From assembly GCA_964537555.1 (NCBI GenBank), contig CAZIAD010000017.1, forward strand, positions 1 to 61,842: a stretch of DNA of 61,842 nucleotides. The letters run 5' to 3'. Both the position numbers and the translations under genes were made by a program. The notes under the pieces were generated by a model. It saw nothing but the letters and a program-made list of their open reading frames with translations, did no database searches and had not been told where the DNA came from. Every line of letters starts with the position of its first letter. Position 1 is the first letter of the stretch. This stretch comes from CAYRWR01 sp964537555 (GTDB lineage: Bacteria > Spirochaetota > Brevinematia > Brevinematales > CAYRWR01). Below, piece by piece: positions 25,017 through 33,104 of the stretch.

Positions 25017-26204
25017 ATGAAAATGAGATCATTACTCATGATCCCGGGCATGGTCTTTGTATTGATGGGGTGTACGCTACTAGATCCGGGACCGGGGGGT
25101 CCCAGCGATCCTGATCCGATCACTGATCCGGCCGTCGAGCCGGAACCTGTTCTGTTCGGGGCTCCTGTGATACAGGTGATCACCGATAATGCCGATGGCA
25201 TAGCCGACTTTCAGGCTGAGATCATCATCACCAATCGAGATACCAACGCTACTCATCAATGGTCTACCAATGAAGGAATAGACTGGAATAATGGCAATGG
25301 CCTCATGGTATATGCTGAATCCAGGGTACTGGCCCGTTCTGTCTCCACCAGCGGGGAAATATCGGAGCAAAGTACTGCCCAGGTGCAGTTTTACCAGGCC
25401 CCTGCCTACCAGGATGCATGGTATGTCCCCCGTACTGTGGAGAATGCTGTGGATCAGCCTTATGGGATTGACCTTCAGGGGGGAGAAGTATATGTAGCTG
25501 GACTGTTCAGCAGTGCTATCACGGTATTTGACAGCAATGGAAACATCTTGCGCAGCTGGAGCAGTTACGGCACGGAGGACGGCCAGCTCAATTACCCCCA
25601 TGGGATATCCCTCTACCAGGACCGGCTCTATGTAGCTGATACGGAAAATCAGCGGGTGGTAGTGTTTGACCTGCAGGGAAACTTCCTCCTGAAGTGGGGT
25701 ACAAAGGGCTCCGGTAGCGGAGAGTTTAAGAATCCCTATGATATTTTTGTCTCCCGGGACGAGGTATTCGTCACGGATTTTTACAATTCACGGGTACAGG
25801 TATTTGACACCAATGGTAACTACCTGCGCCAGTGGGGTACTTACGGCCAGGGCACGGGGCAGTTCCTGTTTATCACCGGAGTGGCTGTACAGGGAGAGCG
25901 GGTATACCTCTGTGACCGTATCAACAGCCGGGTACAGGTATTTGACCGGATGGGCCAGTACCAGACCAGTATCACCGGGATCTATAATCCCCTGGATATA
26001 GTACTGTATCACGACCGCATATATATCAGCCAGTACAATAACTACATCAGCGTGTATTCCGGGGATCACCGCTTCCTCAGCTCCTGGGGATCAGCGGGCA
26101 GAGAGACGGGCCAGTTTGACTTTCCGGCGGGGATAGCCATCGGTGACAATAGCGTTTATATCACGGACTCTAAAAACAGCCGGGTACAGAAATTCGCCTG
26201 GTAG
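25017..26204 (+). CDS. NHL-repeat beta-propeller lipoprotein
   Basis: A 395-residue lipoprotein (lipobox LMGC, Cys near residue 19). After a Pro/Asp-rich linker comes a domain like the C-terminal chitobiase-type Ig fold (residues about 60-125, ITNRDTNATHQWSTNEG). The rest is a six-bladed NHL propeller, with blades such as ADTENQRVVVFDLQGNFLLKW and the repeated SRVQVFD. NHL propellers bind proteins, RNA or sugars. The ATG at 25017 is 6 bases after AAGGAG. It stands alone, convergent with another propeller-like lipoprotein gene. Confidence 0.85.
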   Translation: MKMRSLLMIPGMVFVLMGCTLLDPGPGGPSDPDPITDPAVEPEPVLFGAPVIQVITDNADGIADFQAEIIITNRDTNATHQWSTNEGIDWNNGNGLMVYAESRVLARSVSTSGEISEQSTAQVQFYQAPAYQDAWYVPRTVENAVDQPYGIDLQGGEVYVAGLFSSAITVFDSNGNILRSWSSYGTEDGQLNYPHGISLYQDRLYVADTENQRVVVFDLQGNFLLKWGTKGSGSGEFKNPYDIFVSRDEVFVTDFYNSRVQVFDTNGNYLRQWGTYGQGTGQFLFITGVAVQGERVYLCDRINSRVQVFDRMGQYQTSITGIYNPLDIVLYHDRIYISQYNNYISVYSGDHRFLSSWGSAGRETGQFDFPAGIAIGDNSVYITDSKNSRVQKFAW

Positions 26205-26224
26205 GAAAGATTTTATTCAATGGT

Positions 26225-26259
26225 ACAGGGAGAGGTTTGATCGCCTCTCCCTGTTTATT
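26225..26259. terminator. Terminator after NHL gene
   Basis: ACAGGGAGAGG (26225-26235) pairs perfectly with CCTCTCCCTGT (26244-26254), followed by TTATTC. It mainly serves the plus-strand gene. Confidence 0.8.
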
Positions 26260-26346
26260 CAAGGTTATCAATATATTCATTATCAGCAAAATAGAGTGAT
26301 GACATATCTGGGAAATACATCCTAAATGTCAAATCAAGCTCCATGA

Positions 26347-27720
26347 TTATTGAAATGATATTTTATAGATTGCATAGTTTGTTATGTTATTTTCCACATA
26401 TCCTCCAGGTATCAACACATGATCTCTGAATTTGACTCCATAACCTTCTCCGCCCAGTAGTGAGAAATCATACTTCGTACCATTTTTTAACCTTATATCT
26501 TTTATACCGGACTCATCTAAAAAGAAGTGCTTAAAATGATAATCTGTGCTAATATCTCCTACAATTCCCAGAAAAATAAGTTTATGATCCAGATCTGTGG
26601 GATTGATTATGCCGCCATTAAATACAGTAGATATTACAGGGACATCTTTTATACTCGATCCATCATATACATGTGCCCCGTACTGGGAAGTATTGCTGCT
26701 GCCTGAAAAATACACCTTACCATCCAGACTATACAGAGGTACACCATCATTGATCTGCTTATATCCTGATTCATTTTCTAGTTCGATAATATTTTTAGTA
26801 ATCGTATCAAACTCGTACAATCTTCTCAGATAGTTCGTATTGATGCCTTGAAAATAAAATTTATTATTGGCAACTGCGTAATCTCCGGACTGGACATTGG
26901 AAGTAAAGGTACTAAGATTATTGGCTCTATTAACTCCATCGGTGGGCGTATAATAAAATAATTGTTCCATTCCAGAGGTATCAACTCCTCTAAAAATCAG
27001 GACACCATTGATGGTGGTGGGGTCTCCAAAATTATAGGAGTATTCACTATTAGTAAATCTATAGAAACTGCTCAGATTATAACTTAGCATTTCCTGATTG
27101 ACCGAGTTAGTCAGCCTCCCTCTAAAAAACAATTCATTATTATAGACTATACTGCTACTAAAGCCATAACTGAACTCTGGATTAGATAAAGTAGCTATAT
27201 TACCAGCGCCTGTATTATAGTAGGATATCTCTCCTCCATCACTCTGAAAATATAGTGTATTATTATAAATAGCCGGGGAACCAAAATCATTTGAATAACT
27301 CATGTCCTGACTAACATCATCAACTCTGATCCCATCGTAAACAAATATCTCTCTCTGTGAGTTTGTATTTTCACCTTCAAAAAAAAGATACCCATTAAAA
27401 ATAATGGGATTCTCAAAACCAAGACTATATTCATCAGAATCGCTTGTATTCACCTGAAACAATGAATTACCATCCCATCCTATCATTCTGTCATCACCAC
27501 CCGAATCTCTTACAATAAAATATAGTTTATCGTTATAAGTGATGTGATTACGACCAAACGAATTATTATTTCCTAACCAGGAAATCGAAGAGCTGTCAAT
27601 CTGTTCCATTATCAGAGTCCTGCCATGTACAAAATCACTCAATACCCCTGGAGGAAACAAAAGAGTACAGGAATTTAAAAAAAGGGCTACTAGTGCTATC
27701 ATTGTAAAATTCTTCTTCAT
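26347..27720 (-). CDS. Propeller-like lipoprotein, AT-rich gene
   Basis: A 457-residue lipoprotein (lipobox LNSC, Cys near residue 18). Repeats of about 45 residues with the pattern Y-N-x-x-L-Y/F-F-x-G ... Y-S-x-x-F-x-x-P (for example IIFNGYLFFEGENTN and SIVYNNELFFRGRLTN) suggest a seven- or eight-bladed propeller. The gene is AT-richer than its neighbours. The ATG at 27720 is 7 bases after AGGAGA; one 6 bases earlier is too close. It lies 15 bases after the LpoB/PEGA/barrel gene, matching the arrangement at 39805-38637. Confidence 0.65.
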   Translation of the reverse strand: MKKNFTMIALVALFLNSCTLLFPPGVLSDFVHGRTLIMEQIDSSSISWLGNNNSFGRNHITYNDKLYFIVRDSGGDDRMIGWDGNSLFQVNTSDSDEYSLGFENPIIFNGYLFFEGENTNSQREIFVYDGIRVDDVSQDMSYSNDFGSPAIYNNTLYFQSDGGEISYYNTGAGNIATLSNPEFSYGFSSSIVYNNELFFRGRLTNSVNQEMLSYNLSSFYRFTNSEYSYNFGDPTTINGVLIFRGVDTSGMEQLFYYTPTDGVNRANNLSTFTSNVQSGDYAVANNKFYFQGINTNYLRRLYEFDTITKNIIELENESGYKQINDGVPLYSLDGKVYFSGSSNTSQYGAHVYDGSSIKDVPVISTVFNGGIINPTDLDHKLIFLGIVGDISTDYHFKHFFLDESGIKDIRLKNGTKYDFSLLGGEGYGVKFRDHVLIPGGYVENNITNYAIYKISFQ

Positions 27721-27735
27721 CTTCATTCTCCTGAC

Positions 27736-29082
27736 TTAAAACTTTAAACCAAAGGACACCAGGGGAGCGGCCTGTAGTACACTATGAAAGTCCAGCACGG
27801 CTCCGACCCTGAGGTAGTACCACTTCCACTGGGCCTGTACATAGGCCCGGGCCAATACACCCCGGTTAGGAGAAGTAGAAATAAGACTCCAGTTGTCCCG
27901 GGGCAGGGCAAAATACATACCTGCTCCCACTACAGGGCTGATACGAATATCCTGATTATTGTCCCCTATCAGGCTATAGCCCAGGTCCAGATAGCTAGAC
28001 AGAACCGATACTGATACATTCAGATTGGTATTTACCGCACGTGAGTAGCCGGCATCCAGGCCCAGCCACAGTTTGCGGCTCAAGGCCCAGTCCAGTCCTG
28101 CCCCACCGAAGCTGGTCCCCAGGGCATATATGCGGAATGACAGACGTCTGCCTCTGAGGTCGGCTGTAAGGTGACGCAATTCCCCGTCCGCCAGTTTAAA
28201 CTCACTTTTATATAAGATCCTGTTGTCCTCCGACATTACGATCAGGGTATGATTAATAGTGAGAGGGAGGCCTTTGAGCTCGCCACCCTCCCGGACTACT
28301 TCACCATCCACCAGGATCTGGTATTTCTTACCCGGCTCTGCACCTTTGAGGGGGTTCATCACTACTGTAGCAGCTCCCTTATAATTTATTGTGGTGACAC
28401 TGTTCTGCTTAAGGGTGATATTGTGGTTAAACACTACCACCTCATCACTTTTACGTATCATCATAAAGTTATATTTATTATCCGCCAGGATCTTGAGAGA
28501 GCGGTTATAGGCGCTGTCTTCGACTATGTCTATGAGCTTGTTATTTACATACAGCTCATATTTATCTCCCACGATCTCAAAGTCAGACAGATTTACCACA
28601 GCAAAGCGGGGAGCGATCTTAAAAGAAGCAGCAATGGAATCTATAATGATCCGGTCCATAGCATCAAAAATATCCAGATCAATGGCAGTATTATATTTCT
28701 TGTTAAAAATCTCTTTTTTAGCATCCCGGGACCAGATGCGAATATTGATTCCCGCCACAGGCTCACTGGAGGGGCCGCTGAACCGGAGCTCACTATAAAT
28801 GATGATATCAGCGCTGTATTTCTGGGCCAGGGCATCTATATCCGGACTTTTAATGCGCTTTAATTCCCCGGCAGCGGGGATATCTACAAAGGGTAAGAGC
28901 CCGATGAAGTCATAGATGCCTTCGAATATCATATGGGCTGTATTTGATATCTGTATAGTCTGATAATCTTTAAGGATTCCTGAAACATCCACAGGCAAAA
29001 TCAATACTTTTTTATTTACGGCCTGAGCATGAAGGGCTGAAGCCATCACACTCAATATGATTATCAGCCATACCTTTTTCAT
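27736..29082 (-). CDS. LpoB/TolB-like N-domain, PEGA-like and beta-barrel protein
   Basis: A 448-residue secreted protein (signal peptide ending ALHAQA near residue 21). Residues about 24-150 resemble the LpoB/TolB N-terminal fold (KVLILPVDV, then AQKYSADIIIYSELRFSG). Residues about 155-310 include PEGA-like beta repeats (KYQILVDGEVV). The last 130 residues look like an outer-membrane barrel ending SFGLKF. It is a clear paralogue of the 39805-41739 product over the N-terminal half. Promoter TTGATA-N17-TATGAT is at 29135-29107. Probable outer-membrane partner for the next lipoprotein. Confidence 0.65.
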   Translation of the reverse strand: MKKVWLIIILSVMASALHAQAVNKKVLILPVDVSGILKDYQTIQISNTAHMIFEGIYDFIGLLPFVDIPAAGELKRIKSPDIDALAQKYSADIIIYSELRFSGPSSEPVAGINIRIWSRDAKKEIFNKKYNTAIDLDIFDAMDRIIIDSIAASFKIAPRFAVVNLSDFEIVGDKYELYVNNKLIDIVEDSAYNRSLKILADNKYNFMMIRKSDEVVVFNHNITLKQNSVTTINYKGAATVVMNPLKGAEPGKKYQILVDGEVVREGGELKGLPLTINHTLIVMSEDNRILYKSEFKLADGELRHLTADLRGRRLSFRIYALGTSFGGAGLDWALSRKLWLGLDAGYSRAVNTNLNVSVSVLSSYLDLGYSLIGDNNQDIRISPVVGAGMYFALPRDNWSLISTSPNRGVLARAYVQAQWKWYYLRVGAVLDFHSVLQAAPLVSFGLKF

Positions 29083-29106
29083 AATTTCCTCCCCTGCAAT
29101 AAAGAT

Positions 29107-29135
29107 ATCATATCATAACGATAGGTATTTATCAA
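29107..29135 (-). promoter_or_regulatory. Promoter of the 27736-29082 operon
   Basis: On the minus strand TTGATA (29135-29130), a 17-base spacer and TATGAT (29112-29107), about 25 bases before the start. Confidence 0.7.
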
Positions 29136-29242
29136 CTAGTGCATGAGATTTATCTTTGTTAATACTGAAAGAATTGTGAACTAATCTCTTGCAATTCCTG
29201 CCGGTAATGTTAAACTTATAGGTCAAATTTCAGGAGGGGATG

Positions 29243-31393
29243 ATGCACGAGATCAGGGAAGTAAATGGTGTCAGGACGGAGAGAGGCAATCCCTACCTCT
29301 ATGGAGCTATCCTCTCAGGGCCCGGCTGTAACTTTGCCATTTTTTCCAAGCATGCCACTGAGGTGACTCTGCTCCTGTTTGAACACTATGCTGATGCCAG
29401 CCCCACCCTGACCATCCCTCTGGATCCGGATATCAATCGCACCGGGGATGTGTGGCATATCTTTGTGCATGGTATAAGCAAGGGCCAGTATTACGGATAT
29501 AGCGTAGACGGCCCCTACACCCCTGAAGAGGGAGGTCATCGCTTTAATAAAAACAAGCTGCTCATCGATCCCTACACCCGGGCCATAGGAGGCCGCTACC
29601 ACTGGAATGAATCCGCAGCCTATGGCTACAATCGCCTGTCCCGGGAGCAGGACCTGTCTTTTTCACCCGAGGACAACTTTGAGATAGAAGCCAAATCCGT
29701 GATCATCGATGACTCAGACTTTGACTGGGAAGATGACCGGCATCCTAATATCGCTCTTAAAGACAGTATCATCTATGAAGCCCACGTACGCAGCCTGACG
29801 GCTCATCCTCATGCCCAGGTAGAACATCCCGCTACCTTTCTGGGTATTATTGAGATCATCCCTTATCTGAAGGACCTGGGTATCACCACCCTGGAGCTGC
29901 TGCCCGTGCAGGACTTTAACGAAGCGGAAAACTTTCGCACCGACCCTCTGAGAGGTAAGCGTCTCAAGCAGTACTGGGGGTACTCTACCCTGGCCTTTTT
30001 CGCGCCCAATACCTGGTTTGCCACTGACCGGCTGGGTATCTCAGCCGTCCGGGAATTTAAAGAAATGGTTAAGGCTCTGCACAAAGCAGGCATAGAACTC
30101 ATCCTGGATGTGGTCTACAACCATACCGGGGAAGGTAATGAATACGGCCCTACTCTCAGCTTTAAAGGACTGGATAATTCCATCTACTATATGCTGGAAC
30201 AGGGACGATACTATAAGAACTATTCCGGATGCGGCAATACCCTGAACTGTAACCATGCCGTGGTGAAGAGTCTCATCCTGGACAGCCTGCGCTACTGGGT
30301 AGTGGACATGCACGTGGACGGTTTTCGATTTGACCTGGCGGCTATCCTGGGCCGGGACAAGGACGGTAAGTGGCTGCCCAATAACTCAGTACTGGCCGAC
30401 ATCAGCCAGGATCCCATACTGTCCAATACAAAGATCATCGCTGAAAGCTGGGACGCGGCCGGCCTGTACGCCGTGGGAGGCTTTCCCGAAGGCTGGGCGG
30501 AGTGGAATGGTAAATTCCGGGATGATGTAAGGGCATTTGTCAAAGGCAGTGACGGAATGGTACCCGAACTGGCCAAGCGTATCACGGGCTCGGCAGACCT
30601 GTTTGAACATCGCAAAGGTCGGCCTTATCACAGTATAAACTTTATCACCGCCCATGATGGATTCAGCCTCAATGATGTAGTCAGCTACAATGAGAAGCAT
30701 AACGAAAATAACGGGGAAGATAACCAGGACGGCGAGAATAATAACTACTCCTGGAACTGCGGGGTGGAAGGCCCTACAGATGACATAAAGATCAATCGCA
30801 TCCGGATGCAGCAGGTGCGCAACCTCTTTGCGATCATGCTGATATCCCAGGGCACCCCCATGATCGCCAGCGGAGACGAGTTTTTATTCTCCAAACAGGG
30901 GAATAATAATACCTACTGCCAGGACAATGAGTTTAACTGGCTGGACTGGGAGCTGGTGCATAAAAACCGTGACTTTTTCGAATTTGCCAGGTACATGATC
31001 GCGTTTCGTAAGGCCCATCCCGCCCTGAGACAGGAACACTATTTCACAGGGATGGATAAATCAGGTAACCAGATACCGGATATCAGCTGGCATGGTACCG
31101 AGCTGCATAATCCCCAGTGGACCAAAGAGAGCCGCTCCCTGGCCTTTATGATCGACGGATCCTGTAAAGAGACCGAGGCCGGCCGGGATGACAATAACCT
31201 CTACATAGCTCTTAATGCCGGATGGGAGACACAGGAATTTACCCTGCCCGAGGCTGGCCCGGGCCGTAAATGGTACATCGCTGTGGATACCGGCATACAA
31301 AAAGGCTACTACCCGGTAGGAGAAGAAGCAGCAGTCAGTGGGGAGAGCATCCTCCTGCACTCCCGCAGTATGATCATACTTATAGATAAATAG
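29243..31393 (+). CDS. glgX: Glycogen debranching enzyme GlgX
   Basis: A 716-residue GH13 isoamylase-type enzyme of normal length. It has an N-terminal CBM48 domain (residues about 15-110) and the catalytic barrel with nucleophile Asp in DGFRFDLAA, acid/base Glu in IIAESWDAAG and Asp in FITAHDGFS. It cuts alpha-1,6 branches of phosphorylase-limit glycogen. AGGAGGGG is followed by two ATGs at 29240 and 29243; the second has better spacing. The stop codon lies in the first of a run of heptamer repeats. No other glg genes are adjacent. Confidence 0.93.
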   Translation: MHEIREVNGVRTERGNPYLYGAILSGPGCNFAIFSKHATEVTLLLFEHYADASPTLTIPLDPDINRTGDVWHIFVHGISKGQYYGYSVDGPYTPEEGGHRFNKNKLLIDPYTRAIGGRYHWNESAAYGYNRLSREQDLSFSPEDNFEIEAKSVIIDDSDFDWEDDRHPNIALKDSIIYEAHVRSLTAHPHAQVEHPATFLGIIEIIPYLKDLGITTLELLPVQDFNEAENFRTDPLRGKRLKQYWGYSTLAFFAPNTWFATDRLGISAVREFKEMVKALHKAGIELILDVVYNHTGEGNEYGPTLSFKGLDNSIYYMLEQGRYYKNYSGCGNTLNCNHAVVKSLILDSLRYWVVDMHVDGFRFDLAAILGRDKDGKWLPNNSVLADISQDPILSNTKIIAESWDAAGLYAVGGFPEGWAEWNGKFRDDVRAFVKGSDGMVPELAKRITGSADLFEHRKGRPYHSINFITAHDGFSLNDVVSYNEKHNENNGEDNQDGENNNYSWNCGVEGPTDDIKINRIRMQQVRNLFAIMLISQGTPMIASGDEFLFSKQGNNNTYCQDNEFNWLDWELVHKNRDFFEFARYMIAFRKAHPALRQEHYFTGMDKSGNQIPDISWHGTELHNPQWTKESRSLAFMIDGSCKETEAGRDDNNLYIALNAGWETQEFTLPEAGPGRKWYIAVDTGIQKGYYPVGEEAAVSGESILLHSRSMIILIDK

Positions 31394-31533
31394 TCGATAG
31401 TCGATGGTCGAGGGAAAAGCCTGACAACTAGCTTCTTTGATATCAACTAAAGCAATGTATATTGATCCTGATAAAGAAAAAAGCCGAAAACCAGGGTCAT
31501 GCTTTTGACTATGGACTTTCGACTTTTGACTTA
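31391..31533. repeat. Heptamer-period repeats flanking a spacer
   Basis: Three heptamers TAGTCGA, TAGTCGA, TGGTCGA (31391-31411) begin at the glgX stop. In inverted orientation, GACT recurs at exact 7-base steps at 31507, 31514, 31521 and 31528. The two blocks are partly complementary and could fold into a long imperfect hairpin across 31391-31533. A related block is at 47131-47159. The spacer between the blocks holds nothing else recognisable. Confidence 0.6.
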
Positions 31534-31535
31534 AC

Positions 31536-31609
31536 TGGGGCTAGGGGGGCTCGAACCTCCGGCCTACGGTTTAGGAAACCGCCGCTCTGTCCCGCTGAGC
31601 TATAGCCCC
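31536..31609 (-). tRNA. tRNA-Arg (anticodon CCT)
   Basis: A 74-base cloverleaf with acceptor GGGGCTA/TAGCCCC, D-arm GCTC...GAGC, anticodon stem GCGGT/ACCGT around TTCCTAA (anticodon CCT, reading AGG), and T-loop TTCGAGC. The T-stem GGAGG/CCCCC has an A-C mismatch at its middle pair. CCA is not encoded. Confidence 0.92.
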
Positions 31610-31838
31610 ACTTTAAATAAATACAATATATACAATTATGATATTTCCTAAAAAAATTGTGCCGCTTTTATGTCGTCGCACATATTGATATAGGAGTATT
31701 ATAAGGAGAAACAGGGAAGATGTCAATCAGTAGTAATTATAGACTACCTGAGAGGGCCGTAGGGTATTACACTGGTAAAAAATAATTAAAGGTTTCATTT
31801 TTTTACCGATGATAAATTATCAATCATGGGAGTAAATG

Positions 31839-32867
31839 ATGAGCAAATCCAACAAAAAATACCAGAAGATTCCTTCTAAGGAATTAAAGGCATTCTTCTT
31901 GAATTTCTCAAAATTCCTACCCTTGCTAACCTTTCTTTCCTTACTGTTGAGCATGTCCCTATTATTTTCCTATTTCCTGGAAATCAAATATATCCCCATG
32001 CAGAATTATGCTAATCTTTCTCATGTTTTGATATTATTACTTACCTTATCACTTTTGTTTTTCACTTATATAGCTCTTCCGTTTTTAACTTTACACTTTG
32101 GAGCTTCTATATTCTTTAATGAAGATCCATTAATAACTGATTTGAAATTCCCGGAAATGAAGTGGTGGAAGAGATTACCTTTTTCCATTTTGAGTTTCAG
32201 TTTTTTTATTCTGTTTGTCATCCTGTTTTTTACGAAACTCAAATGTAAAGATCTTTCAATAGAGGCTGTTTTTCTTTTCTCCGGGATAGGTTCATTTCTT
32301 GTGGGATATCTGGGAATTATCAAAATATATTTTCCTCGTAAGATTTCCTGGAAACTACTTGGAAAAGTGACCGCTATATTATTCACGACAGGCATTTCCA
32401 CAATCACATCATTCATAGTCGTTTATTTTTTGTATGGAAACGATTTTACCACAATCAATGCGATATTGATTCCGGTAATAATAAATATTTCAGGAATCGT
32501 ATTGTTAAACACATTTAGCTCCATCAAGAAACAGAATCACCTTATATGGATTACTTTCATTACACTCACCGCTCCATTTGTAATACTATCCGTATCCGGG
32601 AGATACAGTATTTTATATGAATACCCACTCAAGACATACAAGTTGGCAAAATGTAAAATGAAGCTTGAACTGCACAGTAATTCCAATTTCTACAAAGATA
32701 TAAAAGATAAGAATTATGATTTAATCTGGAGAGGTGGTAGTAGCTTCCTTATCACAGACATTAAAATAAGCAAAATTAGTGCTACAAACATTCAAACAAA
32801 TATTGTTTACCTCGAAATACCAATAGAAGACGTGAAATCATATTCATTCGATAATTTCAAACTATGA
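31839..32867 (+). CDS. AT-rich multi-pass membrane protein
   Basis: A 342-residue integral membrane protein with about seven hydrophobic segments (for example LLTFLSLLLSMSLLFSYF near residue 30 and LILLLTLSLLFFTYIALPFL near 70) and a soluble C-terminal tail of about 80 residues. No family recognised. Codon use is AT-rich compared with glgX and hcp on each side. The ATG at 31839 is 6 bases from GGGAG and is preferred to the one at 31836. It stands alone between tRNA-Arg and hcp. Possible late acquisition; function unknown. Confidence 0.6.
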   Translation: MSKSNKKYQKIPSKELKAFFLNFSKFLPLLTFLSLLLSMSLLFSYFLEIKYIPMQNYANLSHVLILLLTLSLLFFTYIALPFLTLHFGASIFFNEDPLITDLKFPEMKWWKRLPFSILSFSFFILFVILFFTKLKCKDLSIEAVFLFSGIGSFLVGYLGIIKIYFPRKISWKLLGKVTAILFTTGISTITSFIVVYFLYGNDFTTINAILIPVIINISGIVLLNTFSSIKKQNHLIWITFITLTAPFVILSVSGRYSILYEYPLKTYKLAKCKMKLELHSNSNFYKDIKDKNYDLIWRGGSSFLITDIKISKISATNIQTNIVYLEIPIEDVKSYSFDNFKL

Positions 32868-33009
32868 TATTTGTATAGAGGAAAATCCCAGAATATCCAT
32901 ACCCGAACATAAAAATAAGTTTATGAATATTCAGATTTGTTTTTATGCAATCCCGCAGAAATCCCAAAATATTAATTAATACTCCAGCATAACCCTAATG
33001 TGCCCGGTT

Positions 33010-33069
33010 TGTGATTTATTTCACGATGCGTAACATTCGTTACCGATATTCCCACTGTTTTAGTATAAT
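33010..33069 (+). promoter_or_regulatory. hcp control region: CRP/FNR-type site, second dyad, -10
   Basis: TGTGA-N6-TCACG (33010-33025) differs by one base from a perfect CRP/FNR-family box (TGTGA-N6-TCACA). A second perfect dyad, GTAAC-ATTC-GTTAC, lies at 33030-33043 over the expected -35. A clean TATAAT is at 33064-33069, but the -35 is poor. The first site is centred about 58 bases before the predicted start point, a usual activator position. HcpR or another CRP/FNR protein sensing nitrosative stress is the likely regulator, by analogy. Confidence 0.65.
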
Positions 33070-33104
33070 ATAATGCATCACAAGAAAACAACAGGAGGAA
33101 TAAT

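Noticed and set aside
31536..32867. Genomic island at tRNA-Arg(CCT)
   Set aside because: The AT-rich gene lies on the 5' side of the tRNA, whereas integrases target the 3' end; no integrase or repeated tRNA end was seen.
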